A program made the position numbers and the translations under genes. 64,000 nt of DNA, from positions 124,001 to 188,000 of the forward strand of contig NZ_JAUXVZ010000030.1 in assembly GCF_030680185.1 (NCBI RefSeq). Reading direction: 5' to 3'. Shown one piece after another: positions 16,147-25,644 of this stretch; positions within the stretch are counted from its first letter, which is position 1; each line of letters starts with the position of its first letter. The notes under the pieces are model-generated. The model was not told where the DNA came from and made no database searches. It was given only the letters and a program-made list of their open reading frames with translations. The DNA comes from Phenylobacterium sp. Lineage in GTDB: Bacteria > Pseudomonadota > Alphaproteobacteria > Caulobacterales > Caulobacteraceae.

Positions 16147-16485
16147 ATGTCGGATCATGAGCTGAAGCTCGAGGAGTTGGGGCCGGGCGACCAGCCCTTG
16201 CCGGACTTCGGGCACGAGATCGAGGAAAAGGCCGCCAGCGATCTGGCGCCGGTCTTCGACGTCCCGGTCAGCATCTCGGCCGTTCTCGGCCGCGCCCAGA
16301 TGTCCGTCGCCCAGCTGCTTCAGCTGGCCTCGGGCAGCGTGCTGGAGCTGGACCGCAAGGTCGGCGAGGCGATCGACATCTATGTGAACAACCGCCTGGT
16401 GGCCCGGGGCGAGGTCGTCATCGTCGACGAACGCCTGGGCGTGACCATGACTGAAATCATCAAGGACGGCGACACGCAGGCCTAG
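16147..16485 (+). CDS. fliN: Flagellar motor switch protein FliN
   Basis: C-ring component that controls rotation direction and docks export substrates. 112 aa, with a short variable N-terminus and the SpoA/FliN domain: VPVSISAVLGRAQMSVAQLL, LDRKVGEAIDIYVNNRLVA, GEVVIVDERLGVTMTEII. GGAGAAAGG precedes the ATG. It sits between fliH and flbD in the fliF operon, as in Caulobacter. Confidence 0.95.
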   Translation: MSDHELKLEELGPGDQPLPDFGHEIEEKAASDLAPVFDVPVSISAVLGRAQMSVAQLLQLASGSVLELDRKVGEAIDIYVNNRLVARGEVVIVDERLGVTMTEIIKDGDTQA

Positions 16486-16514
16486 GGCGGCCTGACGCGT
16501 AAGGAGATTTGAAC

Positions 16515-17885
16515 ATGCGGCTTCTGGTCGTCGGAAAACTGGACGGACAGCTCTCCTCGGCGGTGAAGATGGCGATGAGCGCCGGCGCCAAGGTGAGCCA
16601 TGTGGAGACCATTGCGCAGGCCACCCACGCCCTGCGGGCCGGCCAGGGCGCCGACCTGCTGCTGGTGGACTACGATCTGGACATCGCCGCCCTGATCGCC
16701 GCCAACGAGGCCGAGCGCATCCGCGTGCCGGTGGTGGCCTGCGGCGTGGGCGCCGATCCGGTCAGGGCGGCCGCCGCCATCCGCGCCGGGGCCAAGGAGT
16801 TCATCCCCCTTCCGCCGGACGCTGAGCTGATCGCCGCCGTCCTCGCCGCGGTCGCCGACGACAACCGCCCCATGGTGGTGAGCGATCCGGCCATGCAGGC
16901 GGTGCTGAGGCTGGCCGACCAGGTGGCGGGGTCCGACGCCTCCATCCTGATCACCGGCGAAAGCGGCTCGGGTAAGGAGGTGGTCGCCCGCTACGTCCAC
17001 CAGAAGTCCCGCCGGGCCACCAAGCCGTTCATCTCGGTCAACTGCGCCGCCATTCCCGAGAACCTGCTGGAAAGCGAGCTGTTCGGTCACGAGAAGGGCG
17101 CCTTCACCGGCGCGCTCGCCCGCCGCATCGGCAAGTTCGAAGAGGCCAATGGCGGCACCCTGCTGCTGGACGAAATCTCGGAGATGGATGCCCGACTGCA
17201 GGCCAAGCTGCTGCGGGCCATCCAGGAGCGCGAGATCGACCGGGTGGGCGGCGCCAAGCCTGTCCGCGTGGACATCCGCATCCTGGCCACCTCGAACCGC
17301 GACCTGGCCCAGGCGGTCAAGGACGGGACCTTCCGCGAAGACCTGCTCTACCGCCTGAACGTGGTGAACCTGCGCCTGCCCGCCCTGCGCGAACGTCCGG
17401 GCGACATCCTGGTCCTGGCCGAATTCTTCGCCAGGAAGTACGCCGCCGCCAACGGCATGGCCGAAAAGGCCCTGTCGGAAGAGGCCCGGCGTCGCCTGGT
17501 CGCTCACCGCTGGCCGGGCAATGTGCGCGAGCTGGAAAACGCCATCCACCGCGCCGTGCTGCTCTCGGTGAGCGACGAGATCACGGAAGAGGCCGTACGC
17601 CTGCCGGACGGCCAGCCCCTGGCGCCGGCCGACGCCGGCGCCCGCACCGCCCAGGCCGCCACCTTCGCCGCCGAGGCCGCCCAGCGCAGCTTTGTCGGCC
17701 AGACCGTGGCCGAGATGGAGCAGCAGCTGATCCTCGACACCCTGGAGCACTGCGCCGGCAACCGCACCCATGCGGCCAACATCCTGGGCATCTCGATCCG
17801 GACCCTGCGCAACAAGCTCAAGGAATATACCGAGGCCGGGGTCGCCGTGCCCGCGCCCCAGGGCGCCAGCGCCAACGCCGCCTGA
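16515..17885 (+). CDS. flbD: Sigma-54-dependent flagellar regulator FlbD
   Basis: Enhancer-binding activator of late (class III/IV) flagellar genes. 456 aa. The N-terminal 115 residues are a receiver-like domain ([13 protein letters not shown]). The AAA+ domain follows with Walker [13 protein letters not shown], the sigma-54 contact loop GAFTGA (in [14 protein letters not shown]) and Walker [11 protein letters not shown]. The C-terminal Fis-type helix-turn-helix is [20 protein letters not shown]. The ATG at 16515, eight bases after AAGGAG, is preferred to a TTG at 16509. Its place at the end of the fliF operon fits a checkpoint that couples early assembly to late gene expression. Confidence 0.95.
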   Translation: MRLLVVGKLDGQLSSAVKMAMSAGAKVSHVETIAQATHALRAGQGADLLLVDYDLDIAALIAANEAERIRVPVVACGVGADPVRAAAAIRAGAKEFIPLPPDAELIAAVLAAVADDNRPMVVSDPAMQAVLRLADQVAGSDASILITGESGSGKEVVARYVHQKSRRATKPFISVNCAAIPENLLESELFGHEKGAFTGALARRIGKFEEANGGTLLLDEISEMDARLQAKLLRAIQEREIDRVGGAKPVRVDIRILATSNRDLAQAVKDGTFREDLLYRLNVVNLRLPALRERPGDILVLAEFFARKYAAANGMAEKALSEEARRRLVAHRWPGNVRELENAIHRAVLLSVSDEITEEAVRLPDGQPLAPADAGARTAQAATFAAEAAQRSFVGQTVAEMEQQLILDTLEHCAGNRTHAANILGISIRTLRNKLKEYTEAGVAVPAPQGASANAA

Positions 17886-17911
17886 GCCCGCCCGAGTAAA
17901 GAGAGCAGCTG

Positions 17912-19999
17912 ATGGCCGACCTTCCCAGCGCCCGCGCCCCGGCGCCCACCGCCCGCGAGATGCTGGGCTGGCTGGCCCGCGGGGAAGTCGCCCTGGCGCT
18001 TGGGGCGGTGAGCATCATCGTCCTGCTGATCCTGCCGATTCCGGCGATCCTGCTCGACGCCCTGCTGGTGCTCTCCATCACCAGCTCGGTCCTGATCCTG
18101 ATGACCTCGCTGCTGATCAAGAAGCCGCTGGAGTTCAGCGCCTTTCCGACGGTGCTGCTGGTCACCACCCTCTATCGCCTGGGGCTGAACATCGGCTCCA
18201 CCCGGTTGATCCTCGGCCATGGCCACGAGGGCACCGAAGGCGCCGGCAAGATCATCGAGGGCTTCGGCAACCTGATGATGGGCGGCAACTTCGTCATCGG
18301 GGTGATCGTCTTCATGATCCTGGTGATCGTGAACTTCGTGGTCATCAGCAAGGGGTCCGGCCGGATCGCCGAGGTGGCGGCCCGCTTCACCCTCGACGCC
18401 ATGCCCGGCAAGCAGATGGCCATCGACGCCGACCTCTCGGCCGGCATGATCGACGAGGTCGAGGCCAAGCGTCGGCGTAAGGAGCTGGAGCAGGAATCGA
18501 CCTTCTTCGGGGCCATGGACGGCGCCTCGAAATTCGTCCGCGGCGACGCCATCGCCGGCCTGATCATCGTGGCCGTGAACATTCTCGGCGGCATTCTGAT
18601 CGGTGTGCTGCAGCACGGCCTGCCGGTCGGCCAGGCGGCCGCCTCCTATACGATCATGACCATCGGCGACGGCCTGGTCAGCCAGATCCCGGCCCTGATC
18701 ATCTCCATCGCCGCGGGCTTCCTGGTTTCCAAGGCCGGCGTCGAGGGCTCGGCCGACAAGGCGCTGGTGGCGCAGCTGGCCATGAACCCGGTGGGCCTGG
18801 GTATGGTGGCCGCCTCCTCGGGCGTGCTGGCCGTGATCCCGGGGATGCCGGTCCTGCCCTTCGCCGCGGTGGCGATCGGAGCCGGCGCCCTGGCCTATTA
18901 CCGCGGGCGGAAATCCCTGGAGCCCGAGCCGCCCCCCGTGATGGAGCAGGCCACCGAACCGCAGGAAGAACCGATCAGCGAGACGCTCGCCATCGACGAG
19001 GTGAAGATCGAGCTCGGCTATGGCCTCCTGCCCCTGATCAACGACCTGGAGGGCCGCCGGCTGACCGACCAGATCCGCGCCCTGCGCCGGACGCTGGCGT
19101 CGGAGTACGGCTTCGTCATGCCCTCGGTCCGCATCCTCGACAATATGCGCCTGCCCTCCCAGGGCTATTGCATCCGCATCAAGGAACTGGAGGCCGGCGA
19201 GGGCGAGGTGCGCCTGGGCTCGCTGATGGCCATGGACCCCCGGGGCGGCCAGGTGGAAATCCCCGGCGAGCACATGCGCGAGCCCGCCTTCGGCCTGCCC
19301 GCCACCTGGATCGACGACGCCCTGCGAGAAGAAGCCACCTTCCGCGGCTACACCATCGTCGATCCGGCCACGGTGCTGACCACCCACCTGACCGAGATCC
19401 TCAAGGACAACATGGCCGAGCTCCTGTCCTATGCCGAGGTGCAGAAGCTGCTGAAGGACCTGCCGGCCGAGCAGAAGAAGCTGGTGGACGACCTGATCCC
19501 GGCCACCGTCACCGCCACCACCGTCCAGCGGGTGCTGCAGGCCCTGCTGCGCGAGCGGGTCTCGATCCGCGATCTGCCGGCCATCCTGGAAGGCATCGGC
19601 GAGGCTGCGCCGCACACCAGTTCCGTGGCCATGCTGGTGGAGCAGGTCCGCGGCAGGCTGGCTCGCCAACTCTCCTACGCCTATCGCGGCGACGACGGCG
19701 CCCTGCCCATCGTCACCCTGTCGCCGGAATGGGAGAACGCCTTCAGCGACGCCCTGATCGGACCCGGCGAGGAGAAGCAGCTCGCCCTGGCGCCGTCGCG
19801 CCTGCAGGAGTTCATCCGCGGCGTGCGCGAGGTCTTCGAGCGCGCCGCCCTGTCGGGGGAGTCGCCGGTCCTGCTGACCAGCCCGGCCATCCGCCCCTAT
19901 GTGCGCTCGATCATCGAGCGCTTCCGCGGCCAGACCCCGGTGATGAGCCAGAACGAGGTCCACCCCCGCGCCCGCCTGAAAACCCTGGGTACGATCTGA
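17912..19999 (+). CDS. flhA: Flagellar export gate protein FlhA
   Basis: Inner-membrane gate of the flagellar type III export apparatus. The 695-residue protein has about eight membrane helices in the first 330 residues, the conserved FHIPEP-region equivalent between helices 4 and 5 (VAARFTLDAMPGKQMAIDAD), and a large cytoplasmic domain (from about residue 360) that docks chaperone-substrate complexes. It follows flbD by 26 bases with its own GAGAG ribosome site, so it could be part of the same transcript. It ends near a weak hairpin at 20014-20032. Confidence 0.97.
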   Translation: MADLPSARAPAPTAREMLGWLARGEVALALGAVSIIVLLILPIPAILLDALLVLSITSSVLILMTSLLIKKPLEFSAFPTVLLVTTLYRLGLNIGSTRLILGHGHEGTEGAGKIIEGFGNLMMGGNFVIGVIVFMILVIVNFVVISKGSGRIAEVAARFTLDAMPGKQMAIDADLSAGMIDEVEAKRRRKELEQESTFFGAMDGASKFVRGDAIAGLIIVAVNILGGILIGVLQHGLPVGQAAASYTIMTIGDGLVSQIPALIISIAAGFLVSKAGVEGSADKALVAQLAMNPVGLGMVAASSGVLAVIPGMPVLPFAAVAIGAGALAYYRGRKSLEPEPPPVMEQATEPQEEPISETLAIDEVKIELGYGLLPLINDLEGRRLTDQIRALRRTLASEYGFVMPSVRILDNMRLPSQGYCIRIKELEAGEGEVRLGSLMAMDPRGGQVEIPGEHMREPAFGLPATWIDDALREEATFRGYTIVDPATVLTTHLTEILKDNMAELLSYAEVQKLLKDLPAEQKKLVDDLIPATVTATTVQRVLQALLRERVSIRDLPAILEGIGEAAPHTSSVAMLVEQVRGRLARQLSYAYRGDDGALPIVTLSPEWENAFSDALIGPGEEKQLALAPSRLQEFIRGVREVFERAALSGESPVLLTSPAIRPYVRSIIERFRGQTPVMSQNEVHPRARLKTLGTI

Positions 20000-20013
20000 G
20001 GCGTGACGTGGGC

Positions 20014-20032
20014 GCGCCACGGCGGCGCTTTT
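20014..20032 (+). terminator. Weak hairpin with T run after flhA
   Basis: GCGCC (20014-20018) with GGCGC (20024-20028), loop ACGGC, then TTTT. Only a 5-bp stem, so termination may be partial. Confidence 0.35.
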
Positions 20033-20112
20033 CCAAAGTTGCCGGGAACGTCTTCGGCTGGTAGCGGTTTGCCGCCGGGACGCGATCAAGTCCTGAAATG
20101 CGTGGATGACGA

Positions 20113-20508
20113 ATGGCCAGCAAATCCCGATCGAAGCGCGGCGCCGGCGCGTCCCTGTTCTGGGACCTCCTCACCTTCGACCGGCTGATGACCAATACGG
20201 TCATTCACCTGATCTATTGGGCGGGTCTGGGCGTCATCGCCCTGGGGGCATTCGGCACGATCGGCGCGGCCGTCGGCGTGGCCCTGCGCGAAGACAGCGT
20301 CATGGGCCTGATGCTCGCCATTCCCGTGCTGGTGGCCGGGCTGCTGGTTGTCGGCGCCCTGGTGCTGCTGTGGCGCTCGTTCTGCGAATTCTATGTGGCC
20401 ATCTTCCGCCTGAGCGACGACCTGCACGTGCTGCGCCAGCAGGCCGACGCCGAACGCGCCGCGCCAGCCCGCACGACGGCGCCGCGTCCGCCCCAGCCTG
20501 GCATGTAA
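20113..20508 (+). CDS. DUF4282-type small membrane protein
   Basis: A 131-residue protein with two hydrophobic segments (HLIYWAGLGVIALGAFGTIGAAVGVAL and LMLAIPVLVAGLLVVGALVLL) and the family-like lead FWDLLTFDRLMTNTVI. The end FCEFYVAIFRLSDDLHVL is also typical of DUF4282, followed by a Pro/Ala-rich tail. Function is unknown. The likely location is the inner membrane. The spacing from flhA is 113 bases, and no strong ribosome site is visible before the ATG. It lies convergent to the xylanase gene, 15 bases away. Confidence 0.75.
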   Translation: MASKSRSKRGAGASLFWDLLTFDRLMTNTVIHLIYWAGLGVIALGAFGTIGAAVGVALREDSVMGLMLAIPVLVAGLLVVGALVLLWRSFCEFYVAIFRLSDDLHVLRQQADAERAAPARTTAPRPPQPGM

Positions 20509-20523
20509 AGCCGCAAGGGGCGG

Positions 20524-21597
20524 TCAGAGGCCGATCTGCTTCGCCCAGGCGGCCGCTGCGACCTTCGGCTCCCCCGAAGCGGTGAACGGCAAAGGCGTGT
20601 CGCTGGCGTCCTCGCGCTTGAGCCAGGACTCGCTGTCGCGCAGGCCCCAGAAGCTGAAAGCGAAACGCTGCTGCGGCGGCAGGGCCATGAAGGCCTCGGC
20701 GGCTTCGCCATAGAGCGCCGCCTGGCGCCGCTCCAGATCGGCGCGGTTGGGTATCAAGCCCTGGGCGCGACTGATCGAAACATCGAATTCCGAGACATGG
20801 ACCAACAGGCCGAACTGGGCGAGTTCGGCCACCGTGCGCGCCATCTCGCCCGGCGTCTGGTCGGCGGCCACGTGGGTCTGGGTGCCGACCCCGTCGAGGG
20901 GCGCGCCCGCCGCCAGCAGCCGCTCCACCAGCCGCAGGAAGGTGGAGCGTTTCTTCGGCAGCAGTTCGAGATTGTAGTCGTTCAGAAACAGCCGGGCGTT
21001 CGGGTCGGCCTCCCGGGCGTTCTGGAAGGCCAGCACCATGTGGTCGAAGGCGCCGAGCCTCTGGCTCCAGAGGCTGTCGCGCCAGCCCTCGCCGTCCTCG
21101 GCGACGGCCTCATTGACCACGTCCCAGCCCACCGCCTGGCCCCGATAGCGCCCGACCACGGCATGGATATAGTTACGATAGGCCTGGGCGAAGCTCACCC
21201 GGCCTTCGTCCAGCCGCTCGAAGGCCGGAGAGGTCTGAGCGTACCAGACCAGGGTGTGGCCAAAGAGCCCCAGGCCGTGGGTGCGGGCGAAGGCGGCGAT
21301 GGCGTCCGGCGCCTCGAAGCGGAAGGTCCCATCGTCGCGGACGATGTACTCCATCTTCATCTCCCACTCGGGCGTGAGCTGGGAGGCCTGGGCGACGATC
21401 AGCCGGGCGAGCGCCGGGTCGTTGAGATGGCCCGCCTGGACCGCGGTTCCGACGGGAAAGGGCGCGATGGATTTCAGCGGCGGCAGGGCGGCCACCGGGG
21501 TCTGCGACTGGGCGGCCGGCTGGCAGGCGCCGAGCGCCAGGGCCGAGCCCAGAAAGCCCCGCCGGCTGAAGCCATAGAGGGACGAGGGCAGGATCAC
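20524..21597 (-). CDS. GH10 endo-1,4-beta-xylanase, Tat/lipoprotein signal
   Basis: Glycoside hydrolase family 10 enzyme, 357 aa. The N-terminus combines a twin-arginine motif (SRRGFLG, residues 11-17) with a lipobox ending at Cys25 (LALGAC), so it is probably a Tat-exported lipoprotein. The barrel shows HTLVW, the acid/base Glu163 in WDVVNEAV, FLNDYN, THV and the nucleophile Glu270 in VHVSEFDV. All catalytic elements are intact. Its ATG overlaps the fliJ stop by four bases (21594-21597), so it is the third gene of a fliI-fliJ-xylanase unit, an unexpected place for a xylan-degrading enzyme. Confidence 0.92.
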   Translation of the reverse strand: MILPSSLYGFSRRGFLGSALALGACQPAAQSQTPVAALPPLKSIAPFPVGTAVQAGHLNDPALARLIVAQASQLTPEWEMKMEYIVRDDGTFRFEAPDAIAAFARTHGLGLFGHTLVWYAQTSPAFERLDEGRVSFAQAYRNYIHAVVGRYRGQAVGWDVVNEAVAEDGEGWRDSLWSQRLGAFDHMVLAFQNAREADPNARLFLNDYNLELLPKKRSTFLRLVERLLAAGAPLDGVGTQTHVAADQTPGEMARTVAELAQFGLLVHVSEFDVSISRAQGLIPNRADLERRQAALYGEAAEAFMALPPQQRFAFSFWGLRDSESWLKREDASDTPLPFTASGEPKVAAAAWAKQIGL

Positions 21598-22007
21598 CGG
21601 GCGCCTGCGGCCCGGCGCAGGCCCATCTCGTCCATCACCGCGGCGTCGCGGCGGGCCAGTTCGCGCAGACGCGTCACCCGGATCTCCTCGGCCACCTGCT
21701 CGTACTTCTTCTGCTCTTCGAAGGCGCCGTTCAGCGCGTCGCGGGCGCCTTGCTCTTCCAGGGCCAGGTCGGCGAGTTCGGACAGGATGGCGGTCCTGCG
21801 CGCCCGAAGGCCGTCCTGGAATCCGATGAGGTACATGCCGGCCTCGGCGCTCATGCGGGCGTTATGGGTCTCGGCTTCGCTTTCGGCCTCCAGCATCAGG
21901 AGGCGCATCTCGGCGTCGTTGCGGCGCTGGGCGATCTCCCCCATGCGCTTTTGCAGCACCTCGACCTCATAGGTGGAGAGCTTGACGAGGGACTGGGCCC
22001 AACTCAT
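21594..22007 (-). CDS. fliJ: Flagellar protein FliJ
   Basis: Small coiled-coil stalk/chaperone component of the flagellar export ATPase complex. 137 aa, nearly all helical and rich in Glu, Ala, Arg and Leu (for example [20 protein letters not shown] and [19 protein letters not shown]), with a short Arg/Ala tail. FliJ sequences are poorly conserved, so the call depends on this pattern plus its place directly after fliI, with which it overlaps by ATGA (22004-22007). Confidence 0.88.
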   Translation of the reverse strand: MSWAQSLVKLSTYEVEVLQKRMGEIAQRRNDAEMRLLMLEAESEAETHNARMSAEAGMYLIGFQDGLRARRTAILSELADLALEEQGARDALNGAFEEQKKYEQVAEEIRVTRLRELARRDAAVMDEMGLRRAAGAR

Positions 22008-23341
22008 GCGGCGGCGCCTTCCAGGATGTGGGCCAGGGCCGCGAAGGAGTCATCGAGGCTGGTGGTGTCGTCCTTGTCCTGGCCGAGAAAGGCCTCAAGG
22101 GCGGGATTGAGGGCGATGGCCATATCCACCTGCGGGTCGGAGCCCGGCCGATAGGCGCCGATGCGGATCAGCTCTTCCATATTGGCGTAGGCCGACAGGG
22201 TCTGGCGGGCGGCGGTGACGATCTGGCGCTCATGCGGCTGATGGCAGCCGGGCATGGTCCGGCTGATGGATTTCAGCACGTTGATGGCCGGGAAGCGGCC
22301 GCGCTCGGCGATGGCCCGCTCCATGACGATGTGCCCGTCCAGGATGCCTCGCACCGCGTCGGCGATCGGCTCGTTATGGTCGTCCCCGTCGACCAGCACG
22401 GTGAAGAGCCCGGTGATCGGCCCAGCGCGCGTTCCGTCCGGTCGGATGGGACCCGGCCCCGCCCGCTCCAGCAGCTTGGGCAGTTCGGTGAAGACGGTGG
22501 GGGTGTAGCCCTTTGTGGTCGGCGGCTCGCCGGCGGCCAGGCCGATCTCGCGCTGCGCCATGGCGAAGCGGGTGACGGAGTCCATCAGGCAGAGGACTTC
22601 CATATCCTGGTCGCGAAGATATTCGGCGATGGCGAGCGTCATATAGGCCGCCTGGCGGCGCTTCAGGGCCGGCTCGTCGGAGGTGGCGACCACGACGATG
22701 GCGCGCTTGAGCCCCTCTTCGCCCAGGGTCTCCTCGATGAACTCGCGGACTTCCCGGCCCCGTTCGCCGATCAGGCCGACGACCACGGCGTCGCAGTCGG
22801 CGTTGCGGGCGAGCATGGACAGCAGCACCGACTTGCCGACGCCGGAGCCCGCAAAGACCCCCAGACGCTGGCCGCGGCAGCAGGTGGTGAAGACGTTCAT
22901 GGAGCGCACGCCCAGATCCAGCCGCGCCCCCACCCGGTCACGGGCATGGGCCGGCGGGGGCGGCGCGCGCAGCGGATAGGCGGCCATCCCCTGGGGCAGC
23001 GGCCCCTTGCCGTCGATCGGCTGGCCAAAGGCGTCAATGATGCGGCCAAGCCAGGCCTTGGTGGGGCGCACCGTGGAGCCGCCGGGCTCGATACGGATTT
23101 CGGCGCCCGGCGCCACGCCTTCGACGGGGCCGAACGGCATCAGCAGGGCGCGGGCGTCGCGGAAGCCGACCACCTCGGCCGGCAGGGGCGTATCGCCACG
23201 ACGTTCGATCTCGGCGCGGGCGCCGACGGCCAGACGCGTCACCCCGCCGCGGGCCTCGATGAGAAGCCCGTTCACGGCGGCCACGCGGCCGGAGACAGTC
23301 AGAGGATCGATACGCTCGACGGCGGCGACGAGACTACGCAA
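22004..23341 (-). CDS. fliI: Flagellum-specific ATPase FliI
   Basis: ATPase of the flagellar type III export system. 445 aa. The N-terminal beta barrel is followed by the catalytic domain with Walker [33 protein letters not shown], Walker B region [20 protein letters not shown], and GSPTV-type segment [18 protein letters not shown]. Length and motifs are those of FliI rather than F1-beta. It heads an operon with fliJ and the xylanase. Upstream lies a TTAA-containing dyad that may bind CtrA. Confidence 0.96.
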   Translation of the reverse strand: MRSLVAAVERIDPLTVSGRVAAVNGLLIEARGGVTRLAVGARAEIERRGDTPLPAEVVGFRDARALLMPFGPVEGVAPGAEIRIEPGGSTVRPTKAWLGRIIDAFGQPIDGKGPLPQGMAAYPLRAPPPPAHARDRVGARLDLGVRSMNVFTTCCRGQRLGVFAGSGVGKSVLLSMLARNADCDAVVVGLIGERGREVREFIEETLGEEGLKRAIVVVATSDEPALKRRQAAYMTLAIAEYLRDQDMEVLCLMDSVTRFAMAQREIGLAAGEPPTTKGYTPTVFTELPKLLERAGPGPIRPDGTRAGPITGLFTVLVDGDDHNEPIADAVRGILDGHIVMERAIAERGRFPAINVLKSISRTMPGCHQPHERQIVTAARQTLSAYANMEELIRIGAYRPGSDPQVDMAIALNPALEAFLGQDKDDTTSLDDSFAALAHILEGAAA

Positions 23342-23386
23342 GGTTGGCCCCCGGAAATCACTGATTTCCAGGGTCGCCTGCTGGGC

Positions 23387-23432
23387 TTAATCTCGCGTGA
23401 AGATTGGTGAACGCCCAGGCTTAACGCTGGGC
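23387..23432 (-). promoter_or_regulatory. Candidate CtrA-type control region of fliI
   Basis: On the minus strand TTAA (23421-23424) is followed nine bases later by TTCACC (23406-23411). A second TTAA is at 23387-23390. The first TTAA lies in the loop of a dyad, GCCCAG (23413-23418) with CTGGGC (23427-23432). The layout TTAA-N9-TTCACC resembles TTAA-N9-TTACC before fliF, which suggests a shared regulator. The spacing departs from the standard CtrA box. Confidence 0.35.
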
Positions 23433-23443
23433 CTCGCCTGACC

Positions 23444-24586
23444 TCAGCGCAGGGCGCCGGCGAGGCGCAAAGCCTTGCGGGGATGGCGCACAGCGAGTTT
23501 CGCCGTCGTCAACGGGCGGCGCATGGCCGCGCGTGCGACCACGGGCCGCGCCACCCTGGCCGCGAGGGGACGGGCGTTGCGGGCGATGGGGCCACGGCCG
23601 AGATAGGCCGCCGTGGCGATCAGGGCCAGGGCGCCGACCCCCAGGACCAGGCCGGGATGCTGCTGAGCCCGGGTGTAGACGCTGAAGCGTCGGCCCCCAT
23701 AGGCGTCGGTGCGCGAGCGGCCATCGACGCCGGCCTCATAGAGATTGTCGCGCAGCGGCTTCTCGCCCTTGCGCTTGGACAGCTTGGGTATGGCGAAGGC
23801 GAACAGCTTGTCGGCCACGCCCGGCGCGCCGCCGCCCAGCAGCGCCATCTGCCGACCGCCCGCGCCGACCGTCAGGTGGCGCACGGGATGGACCGCAGCA
23901 TAGAGGATCGCGTCGGCCACCACGTCCGGCGCATAGACCGGCGGCGGCACGCGGGGCGCCTTGTCCATGTAGTTGCGCGCATGGTCCGCAAACGGCGTGG
24001 AGATGCTGCTGGGCTTGATGAGGGTGACGCTGACAGGGGTCTTGGCCCGGGCGAGTTCCATCCTCAGGGCGTCGGTGAAGCCCTTCACCGCGTGCTTGGA
24101 GGCCGCATAGGCCCCCATCAGGGGCACGGCGACGTCCGAAAGCACCGAGCCGACATTAATGATCGCCCCGCCCGAGCGACGGCTCTTGAGATGCTTCACC
24201 GCTTCCAGCGATCCATTGACCACGCCGAAATAGTTGGTGCGGAACAGACGCTCGTGATCCTCGATGGGAACCTCGTCCGAATTTCCGTAGAGACCGACGC
24301 CGGCGTCGTTGATCCAGGTGTCGAAGCCCCCGAACCGGGCGATCGCCGCCCGGGCGATGGTTTCCACGTCGGCCGGATCGCCCACATCGCCCGCCACCGC
24401 ATGGGCTCGGCCGCCCGCGACGTTAATATCCTCGGCGATGGCCTTTAACGCTTCCTCGTTCCGCGCGGCCAGCACGACCGCCGCTCCGGCCTTGGCCGCC
24501 TTGCGCGCCGTCGCCAGACCGATGCCGGAGGAGGCCCCGGTGATCACGATGACCTGTTCGGACAGGGGCTTCAGCTTGGCGGGCAT
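23444..24586 (-). CDS. SDR-family oxidoreductase with C-terminal membrane extension
   Basis: Classical short-chain dehydrogenase of 380 aa. The NAD(P) motif is TGASSGIG near residue 17. The usual NNAG appears as INDAG, and the catalytic Ser region (INVGSV) and YxxxK motif (YAASKHAVK) are present. Past the 260-residue SDR core there is an extension with a hydrophobic segment (LVLGVGALALIATAAYL) and a very basic Arg/Ala tail. This suggests membrane association. AAGGA lies six bases before the ATG at 24586. Substrate unknown. It diverges from ctrA across a 328-base control region. Confidence 0.88.
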   Translation of the reverse strand: MPAKLKPLSEQVIVITGASSGIGLATARKAAKAGAAVVLAARNEEALKAIAEDINVAGGRAHAVAGDVGDPADVETIARAAIARFGGFDTWINDAGVGLYGNSDEVPIEDHERLFRTNYFGVVNGSLEAVKHLKSRRSGGAIINVGSVLSDVAVPLMGAYAASKHAVKGFTDALRMELARAKTPVSVTLIKPSSISTPFADHARNYMDKAPRVPPPVYAPDVVADAILYAAVHPVRHLTVGAGGRQMALLGGGAPGVADKLFAFAIPKLSKRKGEKPLRDNLYEAGVDGRSRTDAYGGRRFSVYTRAQQHPGLVLGVGALALIATAAYLGRGPIARNARPLAARVARPVVARAAMRRPLTTAKLAVRHPRKALRLAGALR

Positions 24587-24914
24587 GGCAAATCCTTGCG
24601 TTTTCGATGGGCGGGCTTGCCTGTTCCAACGGCCTGGGTTCGGTCCTGTTCCCCCAAAACGGCGCCAACGCCGGACCAGCGACCGCGATTCAGCGTTCGC
24701 CGCCCCCGTCCAATCACGAAAGATTCAACTGGACCGCGACTCGCCGCCGCGGCCGCGGCCTTCCTCTGATTCTGAAATCGGATTAACGAATTGCTCAGAG
24801 GCCTTTCACTATTAACCGGTCTTAAATTAACTCGCCCGCAAGATTACCGGGAGGGCTTGAGGTGGCTGTGAATGTGCCGACCATCAAGCTGCGCTGTCGT
24901 TCGAGGAGGGACTC
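24587..24914 (+). promoter_or_regulatory. Control region of ctrA with GANTC cluster and TTAA sites
   Basis: This 328-base gap holds no gene. It contains five GANTC (CcrM-type) sites: 24687-24691, 24722-24726, 24738-24742, 24768-24772 and 24910-24914, the last touching the start codon. TTAA half-sites occur at 24783, 24812, 24822 and 24827. The pair 24812-24815/24822-24825 is TTAA-N6-TTAA, close to a CtrA box. GAGGAGGG (24903-24910) is the ribosome site. In Caulobacter the ctrA promoters are known to be controlled by DNA methylation state and by CtrA itself. The same logic is inferred here. Confidence 0.7.
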
Positions 24915-25610
24915 ATGCGCGTTCTATTGATTGAGGATGACAGCGCCACGGCGCAGAGCATCGAACTGATGCTGAAGTCAGAAGGCTTCAACGTCTATAC
25001 GACCGATCTGGGCGAGGAAGGCGTCGATCTGGGCAAGATCTACGACTACGACCTCATCCTGCTCGACCTGAACCTGCCCGATATGAGCGGCATGGACGTG
25101 CTGCGCACCCTGCGGGTCGGCAAGATCAACACCCCGGTCATGATCCTTTCGGGCACGGCCGAGATCGACACTAAGGTCAAGACGTTCGGCGCCGGCGGCG
25201 ACGACTACATGACCAAGCCTTTCCACAAGGACGAACTGATCGCCCGAATCCATGCGGTGGTCCGTCGCTCCAAGGGCCACGCCCAGTCGGTCATCCGGAC
25301 CGGCGACATCCTGGTCAATCTGGACGCCAAGACGGTGGAGGTGAACGGCTCGCGCGTTCATCTGACCGGCAAGGAATACCAGATGCTTGAGCTGCTCTCC
25401 CTTCGGAAGGGCACCACGCTCACCAAGGAAATGTTCCTGAACCACCTTTATGGCGGCATGGACGAGCCCGAACTGAAGATCATCGACGTCTTCATCTGCA
25501 AGCTGCGCAAGAAGCTGGCCGCGGCGGCTGAAGGCAAGCATCACATCGAGACCGTCTGGGGCCGTGGCTATGTGCTGCGCGACCCGCAGGAGTCCGCCGT
25601 CGCGGCCTGA
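24915..25610 (+). CDS. ctrA: Cell-cycle master regulator CtrA
   Basis: OmpR-type response regulator that controls replication, division and flagellar genes in alphaproteobacteria. 231 aa, the usual length. The receiver domain has the acidic pair ED(7,8), the phospho-acceptor Asp51 ([11 protein letters not shown]) and the Lys in YMTKPF. The winged-helix domain includes [17 protein letters not shown] and [18 protein letters not shown], followed by the GRGYVLRD hairpin. The protein ends in VAA, consistent with the ClpXP-dependent degradation signal known for CtrA. A strong terminator follows. The adjacent promoters, fliF/fliI and possibly the M23 gene, are plausible targets. Confidence 0.98.
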   Translation: MRVLLIEDDSATAQSIELMLKSEGFNVYTTDLGEEGVDLGKIYDYDLILLDLNLPDMSGMDVLRTLRVGKINTPVMILSGTAEIDTKVKTFGAGGDDYMTKPFHKDELIARIHAVVRRSKGHAQSVIRTGDILVNLDAKTVEVNGSRVHLTGKEYQMLELLSLRKGTTLTKEMFLNHLYGGMDEPELKIIDVFICKLRKKLAAAAEGKHHIETVWGRGYVLRDPQESAVAA

Positions 25611-25644
25611 GGCCGAGACCAGCGCTTCTGAGACGTCGCACTTC

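Noticed and set aside
20059..20072. A sigma-54-like TGG...TTGC before the DUF4282 gene
   Set aside because: The GG and GC elements are separated by nine bases instead of ten, which abolishes sigma-54 recognition in known promoters.
17504..20089. A very long open frame on the minus strand, antisense to flbD and flhA
   Set aside because: It is rich in Gly, His, Arg, Gln and Asp with no domain, and runs opposite two certain genes. Long antisense frames are expected in codon-biased high-GC DNA.
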